Of a stretch of 64,000 nucleotides of DNA, positions 17,721 through 25,672 are shown piece by piece. The position numbers and the translations under genes were made by a program. The stretch is from MED-G16 sp964467915 (GTDB taxonomy: Bacteria; Bacteroidota; Bacteroidia; Cytophagales; MED-G16), in assembly GCA_964467915.1 (NCBI GenBank), contig CAYXSW010000001.1:134270-198269 (forward strand), given 5' to 3'. The notes beneath the pieces are model-generated. The model was not told where the DNA came from and made no database searches. It saw nothing but the letters and a program-made list of their open reading frames with translations. Within the stretch, counting starts at the first letter, position 1. Every line of letters begins with the position of its first letter.

Positions 17721-19018
17721 ACATCCTTCTTAAACCAATTAGACCTATCATCAATTGGGAATTTCCATGGTGAAAAATTAGTTTCAATGTTTTGCATCAT
17801 TGAGTTCCACTCCGGGGGTAAATTAGAGCCTTCTAATGCCGCATATCTCCTACATTCTATAATAATGTCAAGAGGGCTGATATTTATGGGGCACTCTTCA
17901 ACACAAGCATTACAAGACGTACAAGCAAATATTTCTTCAGCACTTATATAGTCACCAAGTAAACTTTTATCATTATAATTTAGACCCTTATCTTTCATTT
18001 TCCCAATTTCTTCAGATCGATCTCTTACGTCCATCATTATTTTTCTTGGTGATAATTTTTTTCCAGTAATATTTGCAGGGCAAACCGAAGTACATCTACC
18101 GCATTCTGAGCAAGAGTAAGCTTCTAAAATATTTTTCCAGGATAAATCTGTTATGTCTTTTGCACCAAACCGCTTAGGTGGCTTTTCTGTATTTTCTGAT
18201 GAAAGTCCCATCATCATTTTAATTTCATTTGTTATAGATTTCATATTATTCATTTTGCCTTTTTCTTGATCATCTGAATGATAAATATTAGGAAAAGCGA
18301 GAAATATATGAAGGTGTTTAGAGTAGGTAACATAAACAGCAAAAAGAAGTATCCCTATAATATGAATCCACCAAAACACTCTCTCGGTAATGACTAAACT
18401 AATAGTTGAATAATTTGTGAAAAGAGGTTTTAAAAATTCTGAAAAATAGAAACTGCCAGTTGAGTTATATTCTCCAACATCTTGTAACACAAGATCTGAT
18501 GCATTCATTGTCAAAATTGCTATCATTAAAATTATTTCAAAGATCAAAATTAAGTTTGCATCTAGAACAGGCCACCCTTTTAATTCAGGACTATTGAGCC
18601 TATTAATTTTCATAAAATTTCTTCTAAATAAGAATATAACACAGGATATTAATACTAGAACAACAAAAAATTCTATAACTGATATGAAAATATTATAGTA
18701 TGGCATTCCAAAATCGTTAAATATTCTGTGGGTACCTAAAATTCCATCAAGTATGATCTCTATTATCTCAATATTTATTATAATAAACCCAGAGTAGATC
18801 ATTAGGTGGAGAACAGCTGGTAATATTTTTTTAAACATCTTTGACTGACCGAATGCAATTAATATTAAATTTTTTAATCTTTTCTTTTTCTTAGCAGAGG
18901 AGTTATATTTTTTTTCACCTAAGAAAATATTTTTTTTTATTATAGTGATTCTTTCAAATAAGATATAGCCAAAAAATGTTAATAAAAAAATAAATAAAAA
19001 TTGAGGAAGAAGGTTCAT
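17717..19018 (-). CDS. Membrane-anchored 4Fe-4S ferredoxin subunit, HdrC/HdrE-like
   Basis: A 433-residue protein whose first about 260 residues contain five or so hydrophobic helices (NarI/HdrE-like, with His residues that may ligate heme b). The C-terminal part carries two ferredoxin motifs, CSECGRCTSVCP near 300 and CTSCNACVEECP near 365. Electrons would pass from these clusters to menaquinone. With the CCG subunit it forms the two-gene version of the fused membrane Fe-S oxidoreductases proposed to accept electrons from ETF. A -7-like TATTTTTG lies upstream (plus 19037-19044) without a clear -33. Confidence 0.82.
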   Translation of the reverse strand: MNLLPQFLFIFLLTFFGYILFERITIIKKNIFLGEKKYNSSAKKKKRLKNLILIAFGQSKMFKKILPAVLHLMIYSGFIIINIEIIEIILDGILGTHRIFNDFGMPYYNIFISVIEFFVVLVLISCVIFLFRRNFMKINRLNSPELKGWPVLDANLILIFEIILMIAILTMNASDLVLQDVGEYNSTGSFYFSEFLKPLFTNYSTISLVITERVFWWIHIIGILLFAVYVTYSKHLHIFLAFPNIYHSDDQEKGKMNNMKSITNEIKMMMGLSSENTEKPPKRFGAKDITDLSWKNILEAYSCSECGRCTSVCPANITGKKLSPRKIMMDVRDRSEEIGKMKDKGLNYNDKSLLGDYISAEEIFACTSCNACVEECPINISPLDIIIECRRYAALEGSNLPPEWNSMMQNIETNFSPWKFPIDDRSNWFKKDV

Positions 19019-19049
19019 TTTTTAATAGTTCAAATTCAAAAATAATAAT

Positions 19050-19080
19050 TTTGTGAGAAATGTTTATTTACTTAGGTTTG
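19050..19080 (+). promoter_or_regulatory. Bacteroidota-type promoter for tRNA-Phe
   Basis: TTTG (19050-19053), a 19-base spacer, then TAGGTTTG (19073-19080) match the -33/-7 consensus exactly. A start near 19086 would give a transcript beginning about nine bases before the mature tRNA. Confidence 0.8.
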
Positions 19081-19094
19081 CAAATATTTCATGA

Positions 19095-19170
19095 GGTGCT
19101 GTAGCTCAGGTGGTAGAGCATCGGACTGAAAATCCGTGAGTCGGTGGTTCGAGTCCACCCAGCACCACCA
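19095..19170 (+). tRNA. tRNA-Phe (GAA)
   Basis: A complete cloverleaf. The acceptor GGTGCTG (19095-19101) pairs with CAGCACC (19160-19166). A GCTC/GAGC D stem and the anticodon loop CTGAAAA with GAA at 19128-19130 follow. The T arm is GGTGG/CCACC with loop TTCGAGT. The CCA end is encoded. The outermost anticodon-stem pair is a U-U mismatch. No terminator hairpin is visible downstream before the convergent nagB stop. Confidence 0.96.
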
Positions 19171-19227
19171 AAAAGAAATCCCTACATTTCTAAAAGCAAA
19201 ATTTTATTAGCAGGAGAAACTGGATAT

Positions 19228-21465
19228 TTAGGAAAATTTATACCTCCTAAATCCTTCCATTGCACCATATTTGGCAAAACCAAGTTTAGAATATAATTCC
19301 GCTGTGTTTTTGTTTCTGTCTTCTGCCCTTTGCCAAAATTCCCTCAAGTCTTCACCAGGGAACACCACTCCATCTTTTTGTGATTGGTGTTTAAATATTG
19401 CTCTTCTTTTTCTTAGTACCTGATCAGGGCTAAGTGGGACTGTCATGTCAATATCATGCACTTTCCATTCATTCCAAGCTCCTCGGTATAACCATACATA
19501 ACAGTCTTTCATAAACAATTTTGATTTTAAATTATCTATGGCTCTATAGATTGACCTCAGACAAAGTCTATGAGTTCCGTGAGGATCATTTAAATCTCCC
19601 GCAGCATATATTTGATGGGGTTTTATTTTCTCAATCAAATCCTGAATAATCTTTATATCTTCAGCAGATATATCTTTCTTTTTAATTGCTCCTGTTTGAT
19701 AAAACGGCATATCTAAATAGTGGATGTTTTCTTCATTTTTTAAACCAAGGTGTTGGCATGCCTGGTATGCTTCAGACTTTCTAATAATACCCTTAACCTT
19801 ATTTATAATTTTAAATCCATCAAGATCAATCTTTTCTCTTAAAAGGCCGGCTATGTTTTTGTGGAAATTACTTGCCCAAATAACATGGTTTTTTTCTAAT
19901 TTTTTTTTGCCGTCACTCATCAGAAAATTGCGTTCTTTAGCAGATAAGCTAATAGCTAGTCTTTTTATTAGCTCAGTTGTCTCTAATACATTATTGTCAC
20001 TTACCGCTATATTTCCTGATGTGTTATACGCCACATGAACTTCGTGTCCTTGTTTAATTAATCTATCAAAGGTTCCTCCCATAGATATTACGTCATCATC
20101 TGGGTGAGGAGAAAAAATTAAAACTCTTTTTTTTGAAGGTTTTGCTCTTTCTGGTCTCCCTGCGTCATCAGCGTAAGGTTTTCCCCCAGGCCAGCCCGTG
20201 ATTGTGTTTTGAATCATGTTGAAAACTTTAATGTTTGTCTCATATGCAGATAAATATTTTTCAAATATTCCACCCATCCCGTTTTCATGGTAATCCTCAT
20301 CGGTTAATTGTAATATTGGCTTATCTTTTTTGATACTTAGCCAAATAACTGCTTTTTTGATATTAAAATCCGTCCACCCAATAATAGTCGAACTTAGTAT
20401 AGTTGATTGTTTTTTTGTAATGTCTGTAAAAACCCACGGGCAATTCATTCTATTAAGTTGCGATGATGATTCCTTGTCTAATATAAATAGACAATTAGGA
20501 TGGTTTTGTAAAAAAGAGGCCGGGACCAATTCGTTAGTGTCTTCTTCTGCTGCTTTTTTTACAACTTTAGCTTTACCATCACCCCAAGCTACAAGGATAA
20601 TTCTTTTTGCATCCATTATAGTTTTTATTCCCATAGAAATAGCATCTTTTGGCACATTGTATATCCCTCCAAATTCATCAGCTGCATCAAATCTTGTTGT
20701 GTATTCAATTTTAACTTTTCTAGTAACAGAGGATTCGATGGAGCCGGGCTCATTAAACCCAATGTGTCCATTTCTGCCGATCCCAAGAAGTTGCAAGTCC
20801 AAGCCACCGGCGTTTATAATTTTGTTTTCGTATTCGACACAATATTTTCCAATTTGATCTAAATCAGTGTTTCCCTCAGGAATATTAATGTTTTTTGGAT
20901 CAATATTTATATGGTTAAATAGGTTTTCAAACATAAATTTGTGATAGCTATGTCTTGATTTTGGTTCCATGGGAACGTATTCGTCTAAGTTGAATGTTAT
21001 CACATTATGGAAGCTTAGATTTTGATTTCTGTGCATTCTAACAAGTTCTTTATAAATAGAAATGGGTGAGGATCCCGTTGCTAATCCTAACACACAATTT
21101 TTGTTTTTTGATTGTTTTTCTTTAATCAAATTAGCTATTTCATGAGCTGCTGCTATAGAGCCAATTTTTGGGTGTTCATAAAGTTCTAATGTTATTCTCT
21201 CCTTAAAAACACTCTGATCGTATAAGTTATCTTTTTTCGGGCTTCTTATTTTATTATGTGGGTTTTTTAATGTCGTTAAGTTGTTTTTTATAATATTTTT
21301 CAGCTTTTTTAATTGAATCTTTCTTTTTGAAAAATCTTTTTCTTTGTTGGGGTATATGTCTACATTAAATTGCCTTCCGTTATATATTTTAATTCTTTTT
21401 CCTTTGTGGTTGTAGTAACAAAAAGATCTTGATGGATTAGTGTTAATTTTTATTTTATGTCCCAT
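19228..21465 (-). CDS. nagB: Glucosamine-6-phosphate deaminase fused to PIG-L/LmbE-like domain
   Basis: A 745-residue protein. Residues about 90-340 are a NagB isomerase/deaminase domain (LGLATGSSPISIYKEL, FNLDEY, LLGIGRNGHIGFNEPGS) converting glucosamine-6-phosphate to fructose-6-phosphate and ammonia. Residues about 445-720 are a PIG-L/LmbE domain with the zinc motif FSPHPDDDVISMGG and AGDLNDPHGTH, possibly a deacetylase. This fusion is typical of Bacteroidota and usually about 640 residues. Here about 75 extra N-terminal residues precede it and resemble an integrase arm domain. The Asp of the E. coli catalytic NDGH is Asn here (RNGH), as expected for the long subfamily. The ATG at 21465 is the only Met before residue 130. 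Confidence 0.9.
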   Translation of the reverse strand: MGHKIKINTNPSRSFCYYNHKGKRIKIYNGRQFNVDIYPNKEKDFSKRKIQLKKLKNIIKNNLTTLKNPHNKIRSPKKDNLYDQSVFKERITLELYEHPKIGSIAAAHEIANLIKEKQSKNKNCVLGLATGSSPISIYKELVRMHRNQNLSFHNVITFNLDEYVPMEPKSRHSYHKFMFENLFNHINIDPKNINIPEGNTDLDQIGKYCVEYENKIINAGGLDLQLLGIGRNGHIGFNEPGSIESSVTRKVKIEYTTRFDAADEFGGIYNVPKDAISMGIKTIMDAKRIILVAWGDGKAKVVKKAAEEDTNELVPASFLQNHPNCLFILDKESSSQLNRMNCPWVFTDITKKQSTILSSTIIGWTDFNIKKAVIWLSIKKDKPILQLTDEDYHENGMGGIFEKYLSAYETNIKVFNMIQNTITGWPGGKPYADDAGRPERAKPSKKRVLIFSPHPDDDVISMGGTFDRLIKQGHEVHVAYNTSGNIAVSDNNVLETTELIKRLAISLSAKERNFLMSDGKKKLEKNHVIWASNFHKNIAGLLREKIDLDGFKIINKVKGIIRKSEAYQACQHLGLKNEENIHYLDMPFYQTGAIKKKDISAEDIKIIQDLIEKIKPHQIYAAGDLNDPHGTHRLCLRSIYRAIDNLKSKLFMKDCYVWLYRGAWNEWKVHDIDMTVPLSPDQVLRKRRAIFKHQSQKDGVVFPGEDLREFWQRAEDRNKNTAELYSKLGFAKYGAMEGFRRYKFS

Positions 21466-21471
21466 GAGACT
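21464..21471. promoter_or_regulatory. ATGAGACA-type half-site overlapping the nagB start
   Basis: ATGAGACT matches seven of eight bases of the ATGAGACA half-site found in the palindrome at 21519-21537. It overlaps the nagB start codon on the minus strand. Functional meaning is speculative. Confidence 0.3.
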
Positions 21472-21518
21472 AAAAATTTTTGAATTAATATAAATTTATT
21501 AAGTAAATATAATGTATC

Positions 21519-21537
21519 ATGAGACATTTTGTCTCAT
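21519..21537. repeat. Perfect 19-base inverted repeat between nagB and the metalloprotease gene
   Basis: ATGAGACATTTTGTCTCAT has 8-base arms and a 3-base centre, and stands between two divergent genes. It contains a TTTG that could act as a -33 element for the rightward gene (next TTTG 24 bases on, but with a poor TANN). It looks like a repressor operator rather than a terminator because no T-run follows on either strand. Confidence 0.6.
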
Positions 21538-21609
21538 ATATTATACTTTTTGTCCTTTGAATTTATTTTATATATTTTTATTTAATACAAAATCAACATA
21601 ATCACATCC

Positions 21610-24012
21610 ATGAAATATTTATTATTATGTCTCATAATGTTTTCATCGACATTATTTGCTCAAAAGAAAGATGAAAAAGAAAGTAAGAATAAGTCTTACG
21701 AAGAAATTATTGACGATGAGTTTGTAACTGATGATGGGCTTTTCAAAGTTCATCAAAATAACCAAAAGGTGTATTATGAGATTCCAAGTTCCTTACTTGG
21801 TAAAGAGATGTTGATGGTAACAAGGATTGCTAAAACATCAAACGGCATTGGTTATGGTGGTCAGAAGATTAATTCTCAGGTACTTAGGTGGCAGAAAAAA
21901 TATGATAAAATATTACTTAGAGTTGTTAGTTATGAAAATATTGCAAATGACACATTACCAATATATGAATCAGTAAAAAATTCAAATTTTGAGCCAATAC
22001 TATCCTCTTTTGATATAGAGACATATAACCCCTCTGATAGTTCCATACTAATTAATGTGTCGGAGCTCTTTACAACCGATGTTAAGGCTTTAGGCTTTCC
22101 TCAGTTCAGAAGGAAAAACCTTAAGATCACTTCTCTAGATAAAAAAAGATCTTTTATAGAATCTGTTAAAAGTTTTCCAAAAAACATTGAGGTTAGAAAT
22201 GTATTAACTTATATCTCTACCCAGCCACCTTCTCAAAGAAACTCTCAAACTATCAGTTTAGAGGTAAATAATTCAATGATTCTTCTTCCGGAAAATAAAA
22301 TGCAACCAAGATATTTGGACAGAAGAGTAGGTTATTTTTCTCAAACTCAAACGGATTATGGTTTAGATGAACAAAAAGCAAAATCAACATCATATATTAG
22401 GAGATGGAAATTAATTCCTAAAGATGTAGAAGCGTATAATAGAGGAGAATTGGTTGAGCCAGTCAAGCCCATAGTTTATTATATTGATCCATCAACTCCG
22501 TTAAAGTGGAGAAAATATTTAAAGCAGGGGGTTGAAGATTGGCAGGTTGCGTTTGAAGCTGCAGGGTTCAAAAATGCTATTTTATGTAAGTACCCACCAT
22601 CTAAAGAAGAAGATCCTGACTGGAGTCCGGAAGACGTAAGGTATTCAGTTATAAGATATTATGCTTCCGACATTCAGAATGCGTATGGACCCCATACTGC
22701 TGACCCTAGAACAGGTGAAATTTTAGAGAGTGATATAGGATGGTACCATAATGTGATGAATCTTTTAAGGAATTGGTATCTGATACAGACTTCAGCCGTA
22801 AATCAAAATTCAAGAGGTGTGAAATTTCAAGATGAGGTTATGGGTCAACTTATAAGGTTTGTCTCTGCTCATGAAGTAGGGCATACCATTGGATTACCAC
22901 ATAACATGGGGTCAAGCTTTGCTTATTCTGTTGATAGTCTTAGGTCGCCTTCTTTTACATCTTCACATGGAGTAGCTCCCTCAATAATGGATTATGCTAG
23001 ATTTAATTACGTTGCTCAGCCTGGTGATGGTGTAAAAAACTTTTATCCTATGGTAGGTGAATATGATATTTGGTCTGTCAAGTGGGGGTATTCTTATTTT
23101 GATAATTTAGATCAAAATTCTGAGAAGGAGCCTCTTAATACATGGATAAAAAATAAATCATCTAATTATGAGTATTGGTTTGGATATTCAAATGGAATCG
23201 ACCCAAGGTCTCAGACTGAATCGATCGGGAGCGATAATATGGAGGCCAGTTATTATGGGGTTTTAAATCTTAAGCGTATAGTTCCAAATTTAATAGAGTG
23301 GACTTATGAAGAAGGAAAAAATTACGACGATCTCAAGGAACTTTACTTAAATGTTTTTTCTCAATTCAGGAGATATATTGGTCATGTTTCAGCAAATGTT
23401 GGAGGAATTTATGAAGACCTAAAAAGCAATGATCAAGAAGGAAATGTTTACTCACATGTTCCAAAAAACATTCAGAAGAAAGCAGTTAAATTTTTAAATG
23501 ATCATGTTTTTATTTCTTTAGATTGGTTGGTGGATCAGAATGTATTAGATAAAATTGAAAATATTGGTGCATTAGAAAGAGTGAGGTCAGCTCAAACATA
23601 TGCACTAAACAGATTGTTTGATTATTCTAGGCTGGCAAGGATGTTGGAGAATCAAGCAATAAATAAAAATAATTCATACTCAATAAACAATATGATTGAA
23701 GACCTTAATTTGAGTTTGTGGGGAGATATGTTAGGTCCTGATCCTATTAAGGTATACAGAAGAAATTTGCAAAAAACGTATATTAACTTATTAGTTGATA
23801 TAATGAAAAATGATAAGAATCAATCCTCTTATTATAAAAGATTTGGAGTAAATATAGACTTTAAATCATCGGATATTAGATCAATAGTTCTTGGTGAAAT
23901 TATAAGTTTAGATAAAAAAATTAAAATTAAAATTAAGAAGGCTAAAGATGGTTCATCAGTCAGTCATCTTAAATACATTAGGACTATGATATCTGACTAT
24001 ACTGAAGATTAA
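21610..24012 (+). CDS. Secreted zinc-dependent metalloprotease, DUF5117/DUF4953 type
   Basis: An 800-residue exported protein (signal peptide MKYLLLCLIMFSSTLFAQ). The metzincin-like motif HEVGHTIGLPHNMGSS near residue 420 contains the extended HExxHxxGxxH zinc site with the catalytic Glu. A Met-containing turn may follow (SIMDYARFNY near 463). The N-terminal half (DUF5117-like: KVYYEIPSSLLGKEMLMVTRI) and the C-terminal helical region are characteristic of a broad Bacteroidota family of unknown substrate. Location should be periplasmic or surface. It is divergent from nagB across a palindrome-rich gap and convergent with rluB, overlapping by four bases. Confidence 0.88.
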   Translation: MKYLLLCLIMFSSTLFAQKKDEKESKNKSYEEIIDDEFVTDDGLFKVHQNNQKVYYEIPSSLLGKEMLMVTRIAKTSNGIGYGGQKINSQVLRWQKKYDKILLRVVSYENIANDTLPIYESVKNSNFEPILSSFDIETYNPSDSSILINVSELFTTDVKALGFPQFRRKNLKITSLDKKRSFIESVKSFPKNIEVRNVLTYISTQPPSQRNSQTISLEVNNSMILLPENKMQPRYLDRRVGYFSQTQTDYGLDEQKAKSTSYIRRWKLIPKDVEAYNRGELVEPVKPIVYYIDPSTPLKWRKYLKQGVEDWQVAFEAAGFKNAILCKYPPSKEEDPDWSPEDVRYSVIRYYASDIQNAYGPHTADPRTGEILESDIGWYHNVMNLLRNWYLIQTSAVNQNSRGVKFQDEVMGQLIRFVSAHEVGHTIGLPHNMGSSFAYSVDSLRSPSFTSSHGVAPSIMDYARFNYVAQPGDGVKNFYPMVGEYDIWSVKWGYSYFDNLDQNSEKEPLNTWIKNKSSNYEYWFGYSNGIDPRSQTESIGSDNMEASYYGVLNLKRIVPNLIEWTYEEGKNYDDLKELYLNVFSQFRRYIGHVSANVGGIYEDLKSNDQEGNVYSHVPKNIQKKAVKFLNDHVFISLDWLVDQNVLDKIENIGALERVRSAQTYALNRLFDYSRLARMLENQAINKNNSYSINNMIEDLNLSLWGDMLGPDPIKVYRRNLQKTYINLLVDIMKNDKNQSSYYKRFGVNIDFKSSDIRSIVLGEIISLDKKIKIKIKKAKDGSSVSHLKYIRTMISDYTED
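21628..21635. promoter_or_regulatory. TGTCTCAT half-site within the metalloprotease signal-peptide codons
   Basis: An exact copy of the right arm of the 21519-21537 palindrome, lying in codons 7-9 of the metalloprotease gene. With the palindrome and the nagB start half-site this makes four related octamers within about 170 bases. It could be chance in one of the copies. Confidence 0.3.
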
Positions 24013-24728
24013 TTTAAAAAAGATTTTAAATTTCTTATTTCATTATTTTTTAGTTTTCTCCACTTTCCTCTTGGCAAGTCTTTTTTTGTTAATGGTCCAA
24101 TCATAACCCTATCTAATTTGATTATTTTAAGATTTATTTTTTTAAAGATTTTTTTAAAGATTTTATTTTCATCACCATTAATTTCAATTCCAACCTCATT
24201 GTCATTTTCTAATTTTATTGCCTTTTCTACTGATATTTTTTTATTATCAATAATTAGTCCAGATTTTATTAGGTCAACATCACTTTTTTTTATCTTCTTA
24301 TTAAGACTCACACTGTAAATTTTTTTAAATTTAATTGATTCTGAGGTTAGTTTTTTTAATAATTCATTGTCATTTGTTAGTAATAGAAGCCCAGAAGATT
24401 CTTTATCTAAATTTCCGACAGGCGATAACTTTTCTTCAATTTTCTTTACTAAGTCAAATACTCCTTTCCCTTTATTATTTTTTTTAATTGTAAACCCTTT
24501 AGGTTTATTCAGCAATATATAAAGTTTTTCTTCTGGAATTATTTGTTCTTTACCTATTGTGATCATGTCATTTATGTCCACTTTAATACCTAGTTTGGTA
24601 GAGGTTACTCCATTTACCTTTACCTTTCCCTTGATTATAAGCTCATCAGCTTTTCTACGATTGCAATATCCTGAAAGAGAGATAAATTTATTTAGACGTA
24701 TTGTATTTAAATCAGATTTCTTCTTCAT
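24009..24728 (-). CDS. Pseudouridine synthase, RsuA/RluB family
   Basis: A 239-residue protein. An S4 RNA-binding domain at about 8-60 (RLNKFISLSGYCNRRKADELI) is followed by the catalytic domain with LLNKPKGFT and the Asp-containing GNLDKESSGLLLLTND near 130. The family makes pseudouridine in rRNA: RluB at 2605 of 23S, RsuA at 516 of 16S, with RluE/F as close relatives. The exact target cannot be fixed from sequence. A GTG precedes the ATG, and the ATG at 24728 is preferred. It overlaps scpB by 17 bases. Confidence 0.87.
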   Translation of the reverse strand: MKKKSDLNTIRLNKFISLSGYCNRRKADELIIKGKVKVNGVTSTKLGIKVDINDMITIGKEQIIPEEKLYILLNKPKGFTIKKNNKGKGVFDLVKKIEEKLSPVGNLDKESSGLLLLTNDNELLKKLTSESIKFKKIYSVSLNKKIKKSDVDLIKSGLIIDNKKISVEKAIKLENDNEVGIEINGDENKIFKKIFKKINLKIIKLDRVMIGPLTKKDLPRGKWRKLKNNEIRNLKSFLN

Positions 24729-25275
24729 CACCTATAGAATTTTCCTCTTTTTGGAAATCTTTTATTGTAGGTAACTGCTCAAGATTATTAATACCAAAAT
24801 AATCCATAAACTTTTCACTGGTTGAGTATATAAGTGGTCTTCCAACCTTATCAGATTTTCCCTTTATTATTATCAACTCTTTATCTAATAACTTTTGTAT
24901 TGTATAATCACAGTTAACACCTCTTATTTTTTCAATTTCTGATTTTGTAACAGGTTGTTTATAAGCTATTATTGATAATGTTTCTAGGGCTGATATAGAA
25001 AGACGTCTTCTGGATTGTTGTTTAAGAAGGATTTCGTTTAACCTAGAATAATCTCTTTTTGTTAAAAATTGATATCCTCCTCCAGATTCTATTATCTCAA
25101 AAGAATACTCATCACTTTTGTATTTATTAATTAACTTTTTAATATTCTCAGAGATTCTTTTTTCAGAATACTCTGCTTTTTCACTTTCTGAAAATGTTTT
25201 AATGAGATCACCTATTTTGATAGGTTTTGGTGAACAAAAAATTAGTGACTCAATTTTTGATTCTAATGAACTCAA
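24712..25275 (-). CDS. scpB: Segregation and condensation protein B
   Basis: A 187-residue ScpB, the winged-helix partner of ScpA and SMC in chromosome condensation. Core motifs are ESLIFCSPKPIKIGDL at the start, the central RRRLSISALETLSIIAYKQPVTKSEIEKIRGVN near 90-125 and DKVGRPLIYSTSEKFMDYFGI near 143-163. The start is TTG, and no in-frame ATG lies nearby. It is placed between dksA-like and rluB genes, as in many bacteria where scpB and rluB are paired. Confidence 0.92.
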   Translation of the reverse strand: MSSLESKIESLIFCSPKPIKIGDLIKTFSESEKAEYSEKRISENIKKLINKYKSDEYSFEIIESGGGYQFLTKRDYSRLNEILLKQQSRRRLSISALETLSIIAYKQPVTKSEIEKIRGVNCDYTIQKLLDKELIIIKGKSDKVGRPLIYSTSEKFMDYFGINNLEQLPTIKDFQKEENSIGDEEEI

Positions 25276-25277
25276 TT

Positions 25278-25661
25278 TTACCCTCTATTTAATTTTGCTT
25301 CTATTGATTGTGTTGCGTGGGGAACAGCTCTTAACCTTTTTTTATCAATTAAATTACCAGTGTCTTTACAAATACCATATGTTCCATTATTAATTCTAAT
25401 TAGAGCTTTTTCTAAGTTTGTAATGAACTTTTGCTGTCTTCCTGCAAGTTGACTTAAACTTTCTTTTTCCATTGTATCTGCGCCGTCTTCTAAAGTTTTA
25501 AGTGCACCTTGAGTTGAGTCAGTTCCTGACAAGTTGCTCCTCTGTAAAGATTCTCTAATAAAGTCCAGCTCTTTTTGTGCACTTTCCATTTTCTCCAAAA
25601 TAAGCTTCTCAAATTCTTTTAATTCTATAGCAGTATATTTTGTTTTTTCTTTCTTAGTCAT
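25278..25661 (-). CDS. TraR/DksA-family RNA polymerase-binding protein
   Basis: The ATG at 25661 gives 127 residues. An upstream in-frame TTG at 25670 adds three. An N-terminal coiled coil (about 5-80, with EDGADTMEKESLSQLAGRQ) resembles the DksA hairpin that enters the RNA polymerase secondary channel. The C-terminal finger NGTYGICKDTGNLIDKKRLRAVPHATQSIEAK keeps the fold but only one of four zinc cysteines, a state common in Bacteroidota homologues. Likely a ppGpp-related transcription modulator. It follows infB by two bases. Confidence 0.85.
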   Translation of the reverse strand: MTKKEKTKYTAIELKEFEKLILEKMESAQKELDFIRESLQRSNLSGTDSTQGALKTLEDGADTMEKESLSQLAGRQQKFITNLEKALIRINNGTYGICKDTGNLIDKKRLRAVPHATQSIEAKLNRG

Positions 25662-25672
25662 AATCTTCAAAT

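Noticed and set aside
20330..20857. 175-codon plus-strand frame opposite nagB
   Set aside because: It lies wholly antisense to the conserved NagB domain and has no recognisable motif or start context.
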